A program made the translations under genes and the position numbers. A stretch of DNA of 64,000 bases from Scandinavium sp036271055 (GTDB taxonomy: Bacteria; Pseudomonadota; Gammaproteobacteria; Enterobacterales; Enterobacteriaceae): NCBI RefSeq assembly GCF_036271055.1, contig NZ_DATBBJ010000059.1, positions 248,001-312,000 of the forward strand. The letters run 5' to 3'. The notes under the pieces are model-generated. The model ran no database searches. It was given only the letters and a program-made list of their open reading frames with translations, and was not told the origin of the DNA. Positions 10,737-19,456 of this stretch are shown piece after piece. Every line of letters starts with the position of its first letter. Within the stretch, counting starts at the first letter, position 1.

Positions 10737-11959
10737 TGGCTCACCTCGCCACGGAAAACACGCTGCCAGAGCGGATTGCGTCCCGGCTCGTAAACCATTT
10801 CAACCGGATGTTCTGCATCCCAGATAACAAAATCAGCGACAAAACCAGCCGCCAGTTGACCATGTGAATCCTGTCGCCCCAACGCGCGCGCAGCATGTCG
10901 CGTGACACCGATCCATGCTTCTTCTGGCGTCAGTCCAAACTTCACACAGGCCATGTTCATCGCCATGTGGAGACTGGTGAACGGGCTGGTGCCGGGGTTG
11001 TAATCCGTCGCCACCGCCATCGGTACGCCATGACGACGTAATGCCTCCACGGGCGGCTTTTGCGTTTCGTTGAGGAAATAGAACGCGCCGGGCAGTAGCA
11101 CTGCAACGGTTCCGCTGTCAGCCATTGCCGCTACACCCTCTTCATCTAAATACTCAATATGATCGGCAGACAGCCCTTTGTAGTGGCTGACTAACTGCGC
11201 GCCACCGAGCGATGAGAGTTGTTCCACGTGACCTTTCACCGGAATATTGAGCACCTGCGCGGCGCAGAACACACGTTCGGTTTGTTCCGGCGTGAAGCCG
11301 ACGTTTTCGCAGAAGGCATCCACCGATTCGAACAGCCCTTCCTGCCAAAGCGTTGGCATGATTTCATTGCATACCAGGTCGATATAGTCATCGCCCCGAC
11401 CTTTATATTCTGCAGGAATGGCGTGAGCCGCTAAGAGCGTTGGGCTGATTTCTACCGCATTATTCTGAGCGAGCTGCTGCGCCACCCGCAGCATTTTGCT
11501 TTCGTGCTCAAGATTGAGGCCGTAACCGGACTTGATTTCAACCGTCGTCACCCCCTCATTCATCAAGCGGTCAAGTCGCTGTTGTGCCAGGCGAGTCAAT
11601 TCTTCTTCGCTGGCGGCGCGGGTCGCCTGCACGGTGGAATTGATGCCGCCGCCGTTTGCGCTGATGGTCTGGTAAGAGACGCCGTTCAGCCGCTGCTCCC
11701 ATTCCGTAGCGCGACTGCCGCCGAACACCAGATGCGTGTGGCAGTCAATCAGCCCCGGCGTGACCAGCCGTCCTTGCAGGTCGATTCGCTTTCCCTGGAC
11801 AGGCGCGAGTGACGATTCAGGAACGATGTCCACAATGCGCCCTTCCCGCACGATCAGCGCGTGATGTTCCACTAAACCATAGGGTTGAGCGTGTTTAGGA
11901 TCGAAGGTCGCAAGCCGGGCGTTGTGCCAGATTACGTTGCTATCAGCAGGTTCAGACAT
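10733..11959 (-). CDS. hutI: Imidazolonepropionase HutI
   Basis: Amidohydrolase-superfamily metalloenzyme opening the ring of 4-imidazolone-5-propionate to formiminoglutamate. The HxH metal motif is at residues 74-76 (IDCHTHLVFGG), followed by GHVEQLS, SADHIEYL and the C-terminal TDYNPGTSP. The start at 11957-11959 (MSEPADSNVIW) gives 408 residues, the usual size. In-frame ATGs at 11977 and 11992 are alternatives; the latter lies within the HutC operator. None has a good Shine-Dalgarno sequence, so the exact start is uncertain. It is the first gene of hutIGC. Confidence 0.93.
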   Translation of the reverse strand: MSEPADSNVIWHNARLATFDPKHAQPYGLVEHHALIVREGRIVDIVPESSLAPVQGKRIDLQGRLVTPGLIDCHTHLVFGGSRATEWEQRLNGVSYQTISANGGGINSTVQATRAASEEELTRLAQQRLDRLMNEGVTTVEIKSGYGLNLEHESKMLRVAQQLAQNNAVEISPTLLAAHAIPAEYKGRGDDYIDLVCNEIMPTLWQEGLFESVDAFCENVGFTPEQTERVFCAAQVLNIPVKGHVEQLSSLGGAQLVSHYKGLSADHIEYLDEEGVAAMADSGTVAVLLPGAFYFLNETQKPPVEALRRHGVPMAVATDYNPGTSPFTSLHMAMNMACVKFGLTPEEAWIGVTRHAARALGRQDSHGQLAAGFVADFVIWDAEHPVEMVYEPGRNPLWQRVFRGEVSQ

Positions 11960-11978
11960 GAGCAGGCCACTTGTCATG

Positions 11979-11993
11979 GGTTGTATAGACATT
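11979..11993. promoter_or_regulatory. HutC operator upstream of hutI
   Basis: TTGTATAGACAT at 11981-11992 repeats the core of the site before hutU. It lies about 20 bp upstream of the hutI start chosen here, where a bound repressor would block transcription of hutIGC. Confidence 0.65.
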
Positions 11994-12176
11994 TATTGAA
12001 TGCCGCGGCAAAGATGTCAACCGTCTGGCGGGATATGTTGCTTTTTTGTGATATTCCGCGCGAGACTGTTCTCCCCCGTGAGCAACTTTTTTGCGGCATT
12101 GCTTCCCGTTTCGCTCAACTTAGTATAAAAAGTCAGGTTTTAGGGACTCTTTCCATTTAAATCAGCCTGGAGCACC

Positions 12177-13460
12177 ATGAACACATTCTCGGTTTCCCGT
12201 CTGGCGCTGGCGCTCGCTTTTGGTGTGACGCTGACCGCCTGTAGCTCAACGCCACCCGATCAGCAGCCGTCAACCCAAGCCGCACCGGGGACGTCTTCTC
12301 GTCCAATTCTGACTGCGGGCGAAGCGAAAAACTTCGTACAGGCGCATTATTTCACCACCATGGACGCCAATGCTGCTCCTTGGTCGCCTTCTGCCATCGC
12401 GACCCCTGCAAAAGCTGACTTCGTCGTTGGCCCTGCCGGGACTCAAGGCGTAACGCATACCACCATTCAGGCTGCCGTTGATGCCGCGATTGCCCGTCAC
12501 AGCAGCTCGCGCACCTATATTGCCGTGATGCCGGGTGACTATCAGGGCACCGTTTATGTGCCAGCCGCACCAGGCAGCGTGACCATTTACGGAATCGGTG
12601 ACAAAGCGGAAGATGTGAAAATCGGTCTGGCTATTGATTCCGAAATCGACGCCAACACCTGGCGTCGTCTGGTTAACCCGGCAGGTAAGTACATGCCAGG
12701 CAAACCATCGTGGTACATGTTCGACACCTGCCAGAGCAAACGCGCGGGTACAGTGGGCGTGATGTGTTCTGCCGTCTTCTGGTCCCAGAACAACGGCCTG
12801 CAATTGCAGAATCTGACCATTGCTAACAGCCTTGGCGACAGCGTTGACGCAGGCAACCATCAGGCTGTCGCGCTGCGCAGCGATGGCGACCAGGTTCAGC
12901 TGAACAAGGTCAATATTTTGGGTCGCCAGAACACCTTCTTCGTCACCAACAGCGGCGTGCAGAATAAACTGCAAAGCGATCGCATCACCCGTACCCTGGT
13001 GACAAACAGCTACCTTGAAGGCGATGTGGATATCGTGTCTGGTCGCGGCGCTGTAGTGTTCGATAACACCGATTTCCGTGTGGTGAACTCCCGTACCCAG
13101 CAGGAAGGTTACGTGTTTGCTCCGGCAACACAGTCCAACCTCTTCTACGGTTTCCTCGCTACCAACAGCCGCTTCAACGCAGCCGGTGAAGGCGTGGCGC
13201 AACTCGGTCGTTCTCTGGACGTCGACGGCAACACCAACGGTCAGGTTGTGATTCGCGACAGCGTCATCAACGAAGGCTTCAACAATGCGAAGCCGTGGGC
13301 TGACGCTGCCATCTCTAAACGTCCTTTCAGCGGCAACACGGGCGCGAAGAATGACAAAGATGAAGTGGAACGTAACCTGAACGACACGAACTTCAACCGC
13401 ATGTGGGAATACAACAACCGCGGCGTGGGAAGTTATGTTGTGGCTGAGCCGAAGAAATAA
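12177..13460 (+). CDS. ybhC: Outer-membrane lipoprotein YbhC, pectinesterase-like
   Basis: A 427-residue lipoprotein with a type II signal peptide ending in the lipobox LTAC (Cys at residue 22), then a right-handed beta-helix of the pectin methylesterase family (CE8). The family aspartate (VDIVSG, in place of VDFIFG) and the LGR motif (QLGRSLD) are retained. E. coli YbhC is an outer-membrane lipoprotein of uncertain activity, described as having thioesterase rather than pectinesterase activity. It is transcribed away from hutI. A bidirectional terminator follows. Confidence 0.9.
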   Translation: MNTFSVSRLALALAFGVTLTACSSTPPDQQPSTQAAPGTSSRPILTAGEAKNFVQAHYFTTMDANAAPWSPSAIATPAKADFVVGPAGTQGVTHTTIQAAVDAAIARHSSSRTYIAVMPGDYQGTVYVPAAPGSVTIYGIGDKAEDVKIGLAIDSEIDANTWRRLVNPAGKYMPGKPSWYMFDTCQSKRAGTVGVMCSAVFWSQNNGLQLQNLTIANSLGDSVDAGNHQAVALRSDGDQVQLNKVNILGRQNTFFVTNSGVQNKLQSDRITRTLVTNSYLEGDVDIVSGRGAVVFDNTDFRVVNSRTQQEGYVFAPATQSNLFYGFLATNSRFNAAGEGVAQLGRSLDVDGNTNGQVVIRDSVINEGFNNAKPWADAAISKRPFSGNTGAKNDKDEVERNLNDTNFNRMWEYNNRGVGSYVVAEPKK

Positions 13461-13480
13461 TCACGCGCTTTCAGCCATAA

Positions 13481-13507
13481 AAAAACCTCGCTTCGGCGAG
13501 GTTTTTC
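13481..13507. terminator. Bidirectional terminator between ybhC and pgl
   Basis: Eleven-base stem AAAAACCTCGC / GCGAGGTTTTT with a TTCG tetraloop, flanked by A and T runs, so it can end transcripts from both convergent genes. Confidence 0.93.
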
Positions 13508-13527
13508 TTTATTTACAAAACGTTAGC

Positions 13528-14523
13528 TTAGTGCGCGTTAACCACCACCCACATTGGGCCTTGGCCGACGGCATAACGCCCTTTCTCTTCCAACAGCCCC
13601 TGCTCGCCCTGAATCTCATACACCGCAATGTGATGCGATTTCTGACCGGCAGCAATCACGAATTTTCCGCTGTGATCAACATTGAAGCCACGCGGCTGCG
13701 TTTCGGTTGGCTGGAAGCCCTGAATTTCAAGCACGCTGCCGTCTTCGGAAACCGTAAACACCGTCAGGGTGCTGGAGGTGCGGTCACAGGCATACAGATG
13801 ACGACCATCAGGCGTGATATGAATATCAGCTGCCCAACGAGTGCCATCGAAATGCGGTGGCATCATGTCCAGCGTCTGCACGCATTCAATTTCACCGTGT
13901 GGATTTTTCAGCTCCCAGACGTCGACAGAACTGTTCAGCTCATTGACGCAGTAAGCGTACTGCTGATTCGGATGGAACACGATGTGACGTGGGCCAGCAC
14001 CTTCCACCGTTGTCACTTCCGCTGGCGTTTGCGCGACCAGCTTGCCGTCGTCACTCAGCGTGAACAGACAGATGCGATCTTGCTTCAGTGCAGGCACCCA
14101 CAGCGTGCGGTTATCCGGGGTAATGTTCGCAGAGTGGCAACCTTCGAGGCCTTCTACCACATCAACCACACCCACAGGCAGGCCTTCTTCCAGACGCGTC
14201 ACGCTGACGCAAGCCTGGTTGTAGGACCCACTGAACAGGAACTTGCCCTGATGATCGGTTGAGATATGCGTCGGGCTGCCCGGTAGCGCAGATTCAGCGG
14301 CAAATGTGAGCGCGCCATCATCCGGTGCGATACGGTAGGCCAGCACGCGGAACTCTGGACGCACGCCAACGTACAGATAACGCTTGTCCGGGCTGATGAC
14401 CATCGGCTGAACCTGGCCTGGAACATCGACCACCTGCACCAGCGTCAGTTTGCCGTCTTGTTGCAGGCTCCAGACGTGGATCTGCTGGCTTTCCGGACTT
14501 GCGGTATATACGGTTTGTTTCAT
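13528..14523 (-). CDS. pgl: 6-phosphogluconolactonase Pgl
   Basis: Hydrolyses 6-phosphogluconolactone in the oxidative pentose phosphate pathway. It is the seven-bladed beta-propeller type (formerly YbhE), not the NagB-like type. It has 331 residues, the same as E. coli, with near-identical blades such as YVGVRPEFRVLAYRIAPDDG and ending GPMWVVVNAH. The start at 14521-14523 (MKQTVYTASPES) matches E. coli; 11 further codons upstream are not conserved. It is divergent from ybhA across 128 bp. Confidence 0.96.
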   Translation of the reverse strand: MKQTVYTASPESQQIHVWSLQQDGKLTLVQVVDVPGQVQPMVISPDKRYLYVGVRPEFRVLAYRIAPDDGALTFAAESALPGSPTHISTDHQGKFLFSGSYNQACVSVTRLEEGLPVGVVDVVEGLEGCHSANITPDNRTLWVPALKQDRICLFTLSDDGKLVAQTPAEVTTVEGAGPRHIVFHPNQQYAYCVNELNSSVDVWELKNPHGEIECVQTLDMMPPHFDGTRWAADIHITPDGRHLYACDRTSSTLTVFTVSEDGSVLEIQGFQPTETQPRGFNVDHSGKFVIAAGQKSHHIAVYEIQGEQGLLEEKGRYAVGQGPMWVVVNAH

Positions 14524-14651
14524 GAAAACTCCTTTCCTTACTGCACGTGGAAGCAAATTACAGGATAGTTAGTGCTGAAAAATTTGCCCTGCGCGCGCTG
14601 CGGTGTACCATCGTGAGCTGCACATTTTTCAACATTAACCTGGACTGCAAC

Positions 14652-15470
14652 ATGACATCTCGCGTGATAGCCCTTGATCTGGACGGCACTCTGCTGACCC
14701 CAACGAAAACCATCCTTCCTGAATCCCTTGAAGCACTTGCACGCGCCAAACAGGCGGGCTATCAAATTCTGATTGTCACCGGTCGACATCACGTTGCTAT
14801 CCATCCTTTTTATCAGGCACTGGCGATCGATACACCTGCAATTTGCTGTAATGGCACTTATTTGTATGATTTTCAGGCGAATAAGGTCATTGAAAGTGAT
14901 CCGATGCCGGTTGAGAAAGCGCAGGCATTAGTCGGTCTGCTGGCCGAAAACGACATTCACGGCTTGATGTATGTCGACAACACCGTGATGTACGAACATC
15001 TGTTGGGAACGGTGACGCGCACGCTCAACTGGGCACAATCGCTACCCGAAGCGCAGCGCCCTTCCTTCACCCATGTCGAGTCACTGGCTCAGGCTGCGCT
15101 GGAAGTGAACGCAATCTGGAAATTTGCACTGACTGACGAGAACACGGAAAAGCTGCATATTTTCGCCAATCAAGCGGCGCAAACACTGGATCTGGAATGC
15201 GAGTGGTCGTGGCACGATCAGGTGGATATCGCGCGCAAAGGCAACAGCAAAGGCTATCGCCTTAAGCGTTGGGTGGAATCTCAGGGAATGTCGATGCAGG
15301 ATGTCGTCGCGTTTGGCGATAACTTCAATGACATCAGTATGCTGGAAACCGCCGGTATTGGCGTAGCGATGGGTAACGCGGACGATGCGGTGAAAGCCCG
15401 CGCAAATGTGGTGATAGGCGACAATACCACCAGCAGCATCGCCGACTTTATCTCTACCCGCCTGCTGTAA
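14652..15470 (+). CDS. ybhA: HAD-superfamily phosphatase YbhA
   Basis: Cof-type (subfamily IIB) HAD hydrolase of 272 residues, the E. coli length; E. coli YbhA dephosphorylates pyridoxal phosphate and sugar phosphates. Motif I is LDLDGTLL (nucleophile Asp at about residue 9), motif II IVTGR, and the C-terminal motif IV is FGDNFNDISML. The ATG at 14652 matches E. coli; the frame is open for 35 more codons upstream but they overlap the pgl promoter region. Its stop codon directly abuts that of convergent modC with no gap. Confidence 0.94.
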   Translation: MTSRVIALDLDGTLLTPTKTILPESLEALARAKQAGYQILIVTGRHHVAIHPFYQALAIDTPAICCNGTYLYDFQANKVIESDPMPVEKAQALVGLLAENDIHGLMYVDNTVMYEHLLGTVTRTLNWAQSLPEAQRPSFTHVESLAQAALEVNAIWKFALTDENTEKLHIFANQAAQTLDLECEWSWHDQVDIARKGNSKGYRLKRWVESQGMSMQDVVAFGDNFNDISMLETAGIGVAMGNADDAVKARANVVIGDNTTSSIADFISTRLL

Positions 15471-16529
15471 TCAGGCGGTAATCGACACGCTTTTTATCTG
15501 CGCGTATAACCACAGGCCTGGCTTCACCGCCAGGTCATCGCGGGCCCACGGACTGATGCGCGCCCACAATGTGCGCCCTCCCACTTCCAGTTGGACTTCC
15601 ACCTGACCATTATTGTCGTAACACTGCACGACTTTGGCGCGCAATACGTTACGAATGCTGGTTTGTACTGGCGGCTGTAGAACCAGCGAAACGTCAGAGG
15701 CCTGAATGCGAACCCGCACTGCGGATTGCTCAGGGCGCTCGAGTTTGCTGACCCAAATATGCTGATCGCCCAGCGCCAGCGCGGTCATCGCATAATGCGG
15801 ATGATGCTCCAGCACCGTGACTTTCAGAATGCTACTCTGCTGATCCTGCGGCAGCCACGGATGCATCACGCTACTGCCCCAGACCTCTTCCAGATTGCCA
15901 AACGCTTTGACACTGCCCTCTTCCAGCACAAGCACTTTGTCGGCCAGATGCAGAATTTCGTCCAGCGAATGGCTGACGTACAGCATCGGGATGTTGATTT
16001 CACGCGCCAGACGTTGCAGATACGGCAACAGTTCGCGTTTACGCGGGATGTCCAGCGACGCTAATGGCTCGTCCAGCAACAACAACTCTGGCGCGGTCAA
16101 CAGCGCGCGGCCAATGGCGACACGCTGTTTTTCGCCGCCAGAAAGACTGCCTGGTAAACGGTCCAGCAACGCTTCAATGCCAAGCAATGACACCAGTTTG
16201 TCGAACTGTCCGTCCATGCTTTTCGCCATGCCGTAGCGCAGATTGCCGCGCACTTTGTAATGCGGAAACAGGCGTGCATCCTGGAACACATAACCGACGC
16301 GGCGTTTGTCTGGCGACAGGCAAATCTTTTGTTCGGTGTCGTTTAACACTCGCCCATTGAGAACAATGCGCCCTTGCTGAGGTTGGGTCAGTCCACTGAT
16401 GGCGTTTATCAGCGACGTTTTCCCGGCACCGGAAACCCCGAATACCGCAGTGATCCCGGAAGCAGGAAGCGCTTCATTGATACTCAGCGTGTGATTGCCA
16501 AGCGTTTGGGTAAAATTGAGTTCCAGCAT
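15471..16529 (-). CDS. modC: Molybdate ABC transporter ATPase ModC
   Basis: ATP-binding subunit of the high-affinity molybdate importer. The Walker A motif is GVSGAGKTS at residues 31-39, the signature LSGGEKQRVAIGRAL, Walker B LLLDEPLASLD, and the C-terminal ~100 residues form the molybdate-binding Mop/TOBE domain. It has 352 residues, like E. coli. It is the last gene of modABC, 2 bp after modB, and its stop abuts ybhA, leaving no room for a terminator. Confidence 0.96.
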   Translation of the reverse strand: MLELNFTQTLGNHTLSINEALPASGITAVFGVSGAGKTSLINAISGLTQPQQGRIVLNGRVLNDTEQKICLSPDKRRVGYVFQDARLFPHYKVRGNLRYGMAKSMDGQFDKLVSLLGIEALLDRLPGSLSGGEKQRVAIGRALLTAPELLLLDEPLASLDIPRKRELLPYLQRLAREINIPMLYVSHSLDEILHLADKVLVLEEGSVKAFGNLEEVWGSSVMHPWLPQDQQSSILKVTVLEHHPHYAMTALALGDQHIWVSKLERPEQSAVRVRIQASDVSLVLQPPVQTSIRNVLRAKVVQCYDNNGQVEVQLEVGGRTLWARISPWARDDLAVKPGLWLYAQIKSVSITA

Positions 16530-16531
16530 GA

Positions 16532-17221
16532 TTATTTCCCCATCCGCTCGCGGCTAAGTCGCGCCAGCCATTCCGATATCAACAGGGAAACCAGCGCCAG
16601 CACGATGGAAATCAGGCACAGCCGAGCAGCCGCACCTTCGCCGCCCGGCGTCTGAATCAAGGTATACATCGCCGACGGAATAGTGCGCGTTTCACCGGGA
16701 ATATTCGACACAAAGGTGATGGTCGCGCCAAATTCGCCAAGAGAACGGGCGAAAGCCAGGACAGTGCCCACAATAATGCCCGGCATCATCAACGGCATCG
16801 TAATCGTGAAAAACACTCGCCAGCGCCCGGCCCCGAGCGTGCGTGCCGCCTGTTCGAGTTTTATATCGACGCCTTCGAGCGCCAGACGAATCGCGCGCAC
16901 CATCAGCGGGAAGGACATCACCGCTGCCGCCAGCACCGCGCCACGCCAGCTGAAAGCGAGCGTTAAGCCGAACCAGTCATACAACCACGCGCCGATAAAA
17001 CCGCGTCGCCCCATGGCAATCAGCAATAAATAGCCGACCACTACCGGAGGTAACACCAGAGGAAGATGGATAAGGCTGTCGAGAAGCGCTTTGCCCGGAA
17101 AATTACGCCGTACCAGCAGCCAGGCAAAGAAGATCCCAAAGGGCAAACTGAACACCACTGCCAGGGATGAAACTTTCAGGCTCAGCAGTACCGCCTGCCA
17201 TTCGGGATCGGTCAATATCAT
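16532..17221 (-). CDS. modB: Molybdate ABC transporter permease ModB
   Basis: Inner-membrane channel subunit of the molybdate importer, 229 residues with five or six hydrophobic segments. The EAA-loop motif (EQAARTLGAGRWRVFFTITMP) that docks onto ModC lies just past the middle. Its start overlaps the modA stop by 4 nt (ATGA), and modC begins 2 bp after its end. Confidence 0.96.
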   Translation of the reverse strand: MILTDPEWQAVLLSLKVSSLAVVFSLPFGIFFAWLLVRRNFPGKALLDSLIHLPLVLPPVVVGYLLLIAMGRRGFIGAWLYDWFGLTLAFSWRGAVLAAAVMSFPLMVRAIRLALEGVDIKLEQAARTLGAGRWRVFFTITMPLMMPGIIVGTVLAFARSLGEFGATITFVSNIPGETRTIPSAMYTLIQTPGGEGAAARLCLISIVLALVSLLISEWLARLSRERMGK

Positions 17222-17997
17222 TCGTGCGTCGTAAATCCGTACTGTTTAAAGATGGCTGATGCCTGAGGGGTTTTCAGGTAATCGTAGAAGGCTTTTACCG
17301 TAGCATTATTATGCCCATCGGTGATGGCAACAGGGTATTCGACTTTTTTGTGCGAGTCTTCCGGAAAGGTCCCGACCACTTTCACACCTTTGCTGGCAAC
17401 GGCATCAGAACCGTAAACGATACCCAGCGGCGCTTCGTTACGCTCCACCAGCGCCAGTGCGCCACGCACGTCTTCGGCTGGAGCCAGTTTCGGTGACAGC
17501 GTATCCCATGCGCCCAGCTTTTGTAACGCTTCTTTGGCGTAAATGCCCGCAGGAACGTGGTCTGGATCGCCCACAGCGAGACGACCGCCTTTCAGCAGGC
17601 TCGTCCAGTTGGTTTTCGCGTCGATGGCAATTTCACCCTGCTCGCTCGCTTTTGGCGCGACCACCACCAGGCTGTTGCCCAGCAGTGTTTCCCGGGTGGC
17701 GGTATCTATCGCTTTTTTCTCTACCGCGTAATCCATCCATTTCTGGTCCGCAGAAATGAACAGGTCAGCCGGTGCTCCGGCTTCAATCTGACGCGCCAGC
17801 GTGGAAGAAGAAGCAAAAGAAGACACGACATCAACGCCCTTCTCTTTTTTATAGTCTTTCGCAATATCCTGCATCGCGTTGGTCAGCGAGGCTGCCGCGA
17901 AAACGGTAATTTTACCCGCATCTGCGGCAGCGGCGTGCCCCACAACTGCTAGGGATAATGTGGCGCTCGCAATAAGGCGTAACCCTGTACGTTTCAT
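17218..17997 (-). CDS. modA: Molybdate-binding periplasmic protein ModA
   Basis: Periplasmic binding protein that captures molybdate or tungstate for ModBC. It has 259 residues with a Sec signal peptide cleaved after GHAAA, near residue 24. The oxyanion-contact segments VFAAASLTNAMQ, SFASSSTLARQIEAGAPADLF and GDPDHVPAG are conserved. It is the first gene of modABC. The ModE operator just upstream (18016-18040) would shut the operon off when molybdate is plentiful. Confidence 0.96.
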   Translation of the reverse strand: MKRTGLRLIASATLSLAVVGHAAAADAGKITVFAAASLTNAMQDIAKDYKKEKGVDVVSSFASSSTLARQIEAGAPADLFISADQKWMDYAVEKKAIDTATRETLLGNSLVVVAPKASEQGEIAIDAKTNWTSLLKGGRLAVGDPDHVPAGIYAKEALQKLGAWDTLSPKLAPAEDVRGALALVERNEAPLGIVYGSDAVASKGVKVVGTFPEDSHKKVEYPVAITDGHNNATVKAFYDYLKTPQASAIFKQYGFTTHE

Positions 17998-18015
17998 CTT
18001 TGACTCCAGTGAATG

Positions 18016-18040
18016 TCGTTATGTACGCAACAATATAGCG
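18016..18040 (-). promoter_or_regulatory. ModE operator of modABC
   Basis: Read on the modA strand, the half CGCTATAT and the half TACATAACGA are separated by 7 nt (TGTTGCG), matching the E. coli ModE box (CGxTATAT, spacer, TACxTAACGA). It lies about 20-45 bp before the modA start, over the promoter, where molybdate-bound ModE represses. Confidence 0.9.
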
Positions 18041-18127
18041 GTAAGCCTCGGTTTTTCCCAGCGCTATGTAGGGTTAATGCTGAGGTAGTATCGGCAGGAA
18101 GAAGAGGAACTTAAATGCGAAGGGGTA

Positions 18128-18155
18128 CAAAAAAACGCCCGGCGGTGCCGGGCGT
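18128..18155 (-). terminator. Terminator after acrZ
   Basis: On the minus strand, a GC-rich stem ACGCCCGGC/GCCGGGCGT with a short loop followed by seven T residues, 8 bp beyond the acrZ stop. It separates acrZ from the modA promoter. Confidence 0.9.
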
Positions 18156-18162
18156 CTCGAAA

Positions 18163-18315
18163 TCAATGATGTTGCTGGCGGTCGTTATCTTTATGACCCA
18201 CGTTCGACAGAACGTTAAACACTTCACCCAGACCGTAGATCAGCCCCAGGATGATAGCCATCACCACGGGAACCATGATCACGGCAAATACCAGACTTTT
18301 CAACAACTCTAACAT
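18163..18315 (-). CDS. acrZ: AcrZ, small subunit of the AcrAB-TolC efflux pump
   Basis: A 50-residue inner-membrane protein (formerly YbhT) that binds AcrB and alters its export of some drugs. The first 35 residues (one transmembrane helix, with MLELLKSLVF at the start and LIYGLGEVF at its end) are almost identical to E. coli. The hydrophilic tail NVLSNVGHKDNDRQQHH differs and is one residue longer. The start is at 18313-18315. It lies between modE and modA as in E. coli, with its own terminator. Confidence 0.92.
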   Translation of the reverse strand: MLELLKSLVFAVIMVPVVMAIILGLIYGLGEVFNVLSNVGHKDNDRQQHH

Positions 18316-18442
18316 GGTTAGCTCCAGACATTGTGATTCCCTCATTGTAACCTGATAATCCAGAAATTCACTGTCCTTTTGTGCGGTGCCCTGTGCAATA
18401 CTAGTGCTGCACGAAACCCTATTTTTTGAGCAGGACTCTGAT

Positions 18443-19231
18443 ATGCAGGCCGAAATTCTTCTTACTCTCAAGCTCCATCAACGTCTTTTTGCCGATCCGC
18501 GCCGTATTGCGCTGCTCAAGCAAATTGCTATTACCGGCTCCATCAGCCAGGGGGCGAAGAATGCCGGGATCAGCTACAAAAGCGCCTGGGATGCTATCAA
18601 CGAGATGAACCAGCTTAGCGAACAGCCGCTGGTTGATCGCGCGACTGGCGGCAAAGGCGGCGGCGGCGCGGTGCTTACCCGCTACGGGCAACGCTTGATC
18701 CAGCTCTATGACCTGCTAGCACAAATCCAGCAGAAAGCCTTCGACGTGCTCAGCGACGACGACGCTCTGCCGCTCAACAGTCTGCTGGCGGCTATTTCGC
18801 GCTTCTCTTTGCAGACCAGCGCGCGCAACCAGTGGTTCGGGACGATTACTCGCCGCGACCATCAGCAGGTGCAGGAACATGTCGATGTGCTGCTGGCCGA
18901 TGGTGAAACGCGTCTGAAAGTGGCTATTACCTCGCAAAGCGGTGAGCGCCTTGGGCTGGAAGAAGGCAAAGAAGTGCTGGTTTTGCTGAAAGCGCCCTGG
19001 GTCGGGATTACGCGTGACGAAAAAATTGCCGCAGCCGCAGACAACCAGCTTTCAGGCGTGATAAGCCACATCAAGCAAGGTGAAACGCAATGCGAAGTGC
19101 TGATGAACCTGCCTGATGGACAAGTGCTCTGCGCAACCATGCCCGTAGAAGACGCCGCAGGTTTAAAAGAAGGTGAACCGGCCATCGCCTGGTTTAATGC
19201 CGATCGGGTTATCCTCGCAACGCTTTGCTAA
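18443..19231 (+). CDS. modE: Molybdate-responsive regulator ModE
   Basis: Dual regulator that binds molybdate; represses modABC and activates molybdoenzyme genes. The 262 residues (E. coli 262) comprise an N-terminal winged helix-turn-helix (about 1-110, GSISQGAKNAGISYKSAWDA) and two C-terminal Mop domains (SARNQWFGTI and the repeat beginning near 200). The ATG at 18443 matches the E. coli start. It is divergent from acrZ. Unlike E. coli, modF does not follow immediately: a BCCT transporter gene lies between them. Confidence 0.95.
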   Translation: MQAEILLTLKLHQRLFADPRRIALLKQIAITGSISQGAKNAGISYKSAWDAINEMNQLSEQPLVDRATGGKGGGGAVLTRYGQRLIQLYDLLAQIQQKAFDVLSDDDALPLNSLLAAISRFSLQTSARNQWFGTITRRDHQQVQEHVDVLLADGETRLKVAITSQSGERLGLEEGKEVLVLLKAPWVGITRDEKIAAAADNQLSGVISHIKQGETQCEVLMNLPDGQVLCATMPVEDAAGLKEGEPAIAWFNADRVILATLC

Positions 19232-19456
19232 TTTGCCCTTCCTCACTGCTGTCGCACCCTGCGGCAGTCTTTCCTTTTTCAGACACTCCTTGCAAAAAAA
19301 CCACGAACATGACGTTTTTTGCACAATGATATTCATGAAAAGGATGATTAATGGCCCCTTAGCCTGCACAGGGCGGCTTATTTTGTTACCCTATGACCAT
19401 AGTACGTCTCAATTATTCAGGGCGATAATCTTCGAAAAAATGGAATAAACGTAGTT

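Noticed and set aside
12270..13202. 310-codon minus-strand frame opposite ybhC
   Set aside because: Shadow frame; ybhC has lipobox and family motifs.
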